A stretch of DNA of 8,395 nt from contig JASLXN010000056.1 of the NCBI GenBank assembly GCA_030740315.1, forward strand, positions 1 through 8,395, in the 5' to 3' direction. The number at the start of each line of letters is the position of its first letter. Within the stretch, counting starts at the first letter, position 1. Made by a program: the position numbers and the translations under genes. Under the pieces are notes generated by a model. The model worked only from the letters and a program-made list of their open reading frames with translations, made no database searches and was not told the DNA's origin. This DNA is from Dehalococcoidia bacterium. Lineage in GTDB: Bacteria; Chloroflexota; Dehalococcoidia; JACVQG01; JAHKAY01. Below are positions 5,624-8,395 of this stretch, piece after piece.

Positions 5624-7735
5624 ATGGCAGACCGTCTCGTTATTGTAGAGTCCCCCGCCAAGGCCCGTACTCTCAGCCGCTTCTTAGGCCGGGGTTACTC
5701 CATCGTGGCCTCCATGGGACACGTGAGGGACCTCCCGCAGAAGACCATGGGGCTGGATATCAAAAATGGTTTTAAACCGAGCTATCAGACTATCAAGGGG
5801 AAGGCCAAGGCCATTAAAAGTATTAAGGATGCTGCCAAAAAATCCAGGGAGGTGTACCTAGCCACTGACCCTGACCGGGAGGGCGAAGCTATAGCCTGGC
5901 ACCTGACGGAGGTGGCCGGGCTGGCCAAAGGCCCATCACTCAGAAGGGTGGTCTTCCACGAGATTACACCTGAAGCGGTAAAGGAATCGTTCCTTCACTC
6001 CCGTGACCTGGATATGAACCTGGTAAACGCCCAGCAGGCCCGCCGTATCCTGGATCGCCTGGTGGGATACCGGCTCACCCCTCTACTGCGGAACAAAGTG
6101 GGGGGCGGGCTATCGGCGGGGAGGGTACAATCGGCGGCCTTGCGCCTAGTGGTGGACAGGGAGCGGGACATAGAGGCCTTTGTCTCTCAGGAATACTGGA
6201 CCATAGAGGTGGAGTTCCAAAAAGGTAAGGTGAAATTCCGCGCCCGCCTGGTGGGGGAAAAACCCGCCGACGGCGGCAAGCCCAAGTCCCTTGACCTCTT
6301 CAATCAGGCCGATGTGGATGTGGTGGATGGGGCGCTTAAGAGTGCCAGCTTCACGGTGGACTTCATGAAGCACAAGGAAGCCAAGCGGGGACCGGCGCCG
6401 CCGTTCATTACCAGTACAGTCCAACAGGATGCCTATCGCAAACTGGGCTTTGCCGCCGAGTACACCATGCGACTGGCCCAGCAGTTATACGAGGGCATAG
6501 AAGTAGGTAGTGAAGGTGCAGTGGGCCTTATCACCTATATGCGCACAGACTCCACCCGGGTGGCAGCCTCAGCCATAACCGAGGCTCGGCAGTATATCGG
6601 TGACAATTTCGGAAAAGAGTATGTGCCCTCCCGGCCCAACAGCTTCTTACGGAAGGTAAAAGGGGCACAAGAGGCACACGAGGCCATCCGGCCAACCAGC
6701 ATCGGCCGTGAGCCGAGCAACCTCAAGTCACACTTGAGCCGGGACCAGCTATGCCTATATGAGCTTATCTGGAAACGCATGGTGGCTAGCCAGATGGCTC
6801 CGGCCCTCTTTGATACAGCCTCTGCCGACATCACCGCTGCCAACGGTAGCTCTTATCTGCTACGGGCCTCCGGCTCTGTGCTCAAGTTTCCCGGATTCAC
6901 CGCCCTCTACATGGAGGGGCGGGACGATGAGGAGGACGAGGCCCGCTCCCCGCTGCCCCTGCTGAAATCCGGTGAGTCCCTGAAGTGTCAGGGGGTATTT
7001 CCTAAGCAGCACTTCACCCAGCCGCCTCCCCGCTTCACCGAGGCCAGCCTTATCCGTGCCTTGGAGGAACGCGGCATCGGTAGGCCCAGCACATACGCCC
7101 CCATTAACTCCACACTCAAACAGAGGGGATATGTGCTGAGGCAGTCCGGCCGCCTCTTTCCTCAAAAGGTGGGGTTGGTAGTGGCCGACCTTCTACGTGA
7201 TCATTTCCCCGATGTGGTGGACCTGAGCTTCACCACCCAGATGGAGGACCGGCTGGACTCCATAGCCCAGGGTGAGATGGAGTGGCTGCCGGTAATATCG
7301 GACTTCTACGCACCATTTGACGAGAGTGTGCAGCAAGCAAAAAAGTCTATAGAGAAGAACAAGGTGGAAGAGGAAATCCAGGAAAAGTGTGCCCAGTGCG
7401 GCCGGCCTCTGGTGATAAAAAGGGGCAGGTTTGGGCCTTTTATCTCCTGCAGCGGTTACCCGGAGTGCAGCTACAAGAGAGCCTACTCCCTCAAGCTGGG
7501 AGTCCGCTGCCCCCAGTGCGGGGGAGAGGTGGTGGAAAAGCGTACCCGCCGCCATAAGACCTTCTACGGTTGCCTCAGCTATCCCGAGTGCCATTTTGCC
7601 TCCTTCCAGCGGCCTCTACCCCAACCCTGCCCCCAGTGTGGAGGCCTGCTGGTATCCGGCTCCCGGAACCAGGCCCGTTGTCTCAAGGAGGGCCACCGGA
7701 TAAACCTTGATGTCCTGGAGCCGGTGCTGGTATGA
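5624..7735 (+). CDS. topA: DNA topoisomerase I (type IA)
   Basis: This 703-aa type IA topoisomerase relaxes negative supercoils by cutting and passing one strand, and is essential in most bacteria. The N-terminal Toprim domain carries Glu9 (VIVESPAK) and the acidic triad Asp82, Asp84, Glu86 (TDPDREG). The catalytic tyrosine is Tyr305 in ITYMRTDSTR. The conserved ERGIGRPSTYA motif is at about 482-492. The C-terminus holds zinc ribbons: Cys589, 592, 609, 615; then Cys629, 632, 650, 656; then a variant with Cys669, 672, 686 and possibly His691. The length is normal for the family and I see no frameshift, unlike both neighbours. The ATG directly follows the TAA of the dprA remnant, and the TGA shares 4 nt with the xerC ATG, so the three genes were probably one translationally coupled unit. 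Cytoplasmic, nucleoid-associated. Confidence 0.97.
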   Translation: MADRLVIVESPAKARTLSRFLGRGYSIVASMGHVRDLPQKTMGLDIKNGFKPSYQTIKGKAKAIKSIKDAAKKSREVYLATDPDREGEAIAWHLTEVAGLAKGPSLRRVVFHEITPEAVKESFLHSRDLDMNLVNAQQARRILDRLVGYRLTPLLRNKVGGGLSAGRVQSAALRLVVDRERDIEAFVSQEYWTIEVEFQKGKVKFRARLVGEKPADGGKPKSLDLFNQADVDVVDGALKSASFTVDFMKHKEAKRGPAPPFITSTVQQDAYRKLGFAAEYTMRLAQQLYEGIEVGSEGAVGLITYMRTDSTRVAASAITEARQYIGDNFGKEYVPSRPNSFLRKVKGAQEAHEAIRPTSIGREPSNLKSHLSRDQLCLYELIWKRMVASQMAPALFDTASADITAANGSSYLLRASGSVLKFPGFTALYMEGRDDEEDEARSPLPLLKSGESLKCQGVFPKQHFTQPPPRFTEASLIRALEERGIGRPSTYAPINSTLKQRGYVLRQSGRLFPQKVGLVVADLLRDHFPDVVDLSFTTQMEDRLDSIAQGEMEWLPVISDFYAPFDESVQQAKKSIEKNKVEEEIQEKCAQCGRPLVIKRGRFGPFISCSGYPECSYKRAYSLKLGVRCPQCGGEVVEKRTRRHKTFYGCLSYPECHFASFQRPLPQPCPQCGGLLVSGSRNQARCLKEGHRINLDVLEPVLV

Positions 7736-8395
7736 CGGGAGCGCCCCTCAAGGACTTCATGGGCCACCTACAGGCGGAGCGGCATGTCTCCCGGTATACA
7801 GCGCGCAACTACTCACGGGACATTGGTGAGTTCCTCTCTTTTATCCAGCAGCGAGAGATCGTCCCCGCCGAGGCCGCCACCAGAGAGATGGTACGCGAAT
7901 ACCTGGTGTGGCTGAGTCAGCGGGGCATAGTACGCGCCAGCATCGCTCGTAAGCTTTCGGCCCTGCGCACTTTCTACCGCTATTTGAAACAGGAGGGCAG
8001 GGTGGAGAGCAGTCCCATGTCTCTTGTAGCCTCTCCCAAGAAAGAAAAGCGGCTGCCAGGCTTCCTCTCTAGCAATGAGGTAAGCTGTCAACCTGCCGCT
8101 ACGCGAGGTGCGGGTGTGGGGCAAAGGAGGCAAGGAGCGTGTGGTGCTGCTGGGTGCCCCGGCCGTCCGCGCCCTGGATGACTATCTGGCCCATGGGCGG
8201 CCCAGCACCGCAGGCAAAAGCCCCGCACTGTTTGTAAACCGGTACGGCAAGAGGCTGACCGTGCGCCAAGTGCAGCGCCTGGTCAAGGGATACGCCTTGA
8301 AGGCGGGCGTGGATAAGCGGGTGCACCCCCATCTAGTGCGCCATACCTTCGCCACCCACTTGCTGGATGGCGGCGCCGACCTGCGGGTGGTCCAA
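7732..8395 (+). pseudogene. xerC: xerC-like tyrosine recombinase, disrupted by internal deletion and frame change; cut by window edge
   Basis: The ATG at 7732 overlaps the topA stop (ATGA), with GGAG 11 nt upstream. The first 117 codons encode a complete N-terminal SAM-like DNA-binding domain of XerC/XerD ending in the linker PKKEKRLPGFLSSNEV. After about 8083 this frame turns to nonsense and stops at 8179-8181. The catalytic domain resumes in the next frame from about 8087 to the window end: VNLPLREVRVWGKGGKER, LFVNRYGKRLT, and HLVRHTFATHLL with His at 8330 and Arg at 8339. Compared with XerD, about 40 residues are missing, including the TGLRVSEL segment with the first catalytic arginine. 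The final His and Tyr lie beyond the window. XerC normally works with XerD at dif to resolve chromosome dimers; this copy as read cannot. An assembly error is possible. The XerC rather than XerD assignment rests mainly on the topA context. Confidence 0.85.

Noticed and set aside
7732..8181. Complete short 149-aa recombinase-like protein
   Set aside because: Residues after 117 are out-of-frame translation; the true catalytic domain continues in another frame up to the window end, so this is a broken gene, not a short one.
8099..8332. 77-aa open frame on the minus strand
   Set aside because: It is antisense to the conserved XerC catalytic domain (HLVRHTFATHLL in frame 2 of the plus strand).

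Overview
The window reads as chromosomal DNA from an uncultured bacterium, most likely of the Chloroflexota (Dehalococcoidia-like). This is an inference from gene content and order, not from a marker gene. The supporting points are an archaeal-type dUTPase, a PAC2-family protein, a benzoyl-CoA-reductase-like dehydratase pair, and a dprA-topA-xerC gene order. Base composition is moderately GC-rich and coding is dense, with no stretch over 300 bases lacking a gene. I see no insertion sequence, phage gene or CRISPR array.

Left part (1-1411): a CitE/HpcH-type acyl-CoA lyase on the minus strand, cut by the window edge, diverges from a dUTPase on the plus strand. The 125-bp region between them holds a 13-15 bp inverted repeat. 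One arm lies beside each promoter, which looks like a shared operator pair.

Middle part (1408-5151, all minus strand): from its promoter near 5190, the transcription unit reads a 375-aa BcrC-like subunit, a 443-aa BcrB-like subunit and a small zinc-ribbon membrane protein. A PAC2-family protein with its own apparent promoter follows. It ends tail-to-tail with the dUTPase, the two stop codons interleaving over 4 nt. The two large proteins are the paired [4Fe-4S] subunits of a 2-hydroxyacyl-CoA dehydratase or class I benzoyl-CoA reductase. The ATPase activator they need is not in the window.

Right part (5261-8395, all plus strand): two tRNA-Ser genes (CGA and GGA) lie one base apart. They are followed by a 48-codon remnant that looks like dprA, an intact topA abutting it, and a xerC that starts in the topA stop codon. 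The xerC has lost an internal segment with a frame change, including the region of the first catalytic arginine. Thus the genes on both sides of an intact topA appear internally deleted. Either this is real decay of natural competence and chromosome-dimer resolution genes, or it is an assembly artefact. This is the most notable anomaly of the window.

Several promoters carry an extended -10 (TGn plus a TAAAAT-like box). The boxes before dut, the PAC2 gene and topA lie only 12-15 nt before the start codon, suggesting short-leader or nearly leaderless mRNAs.
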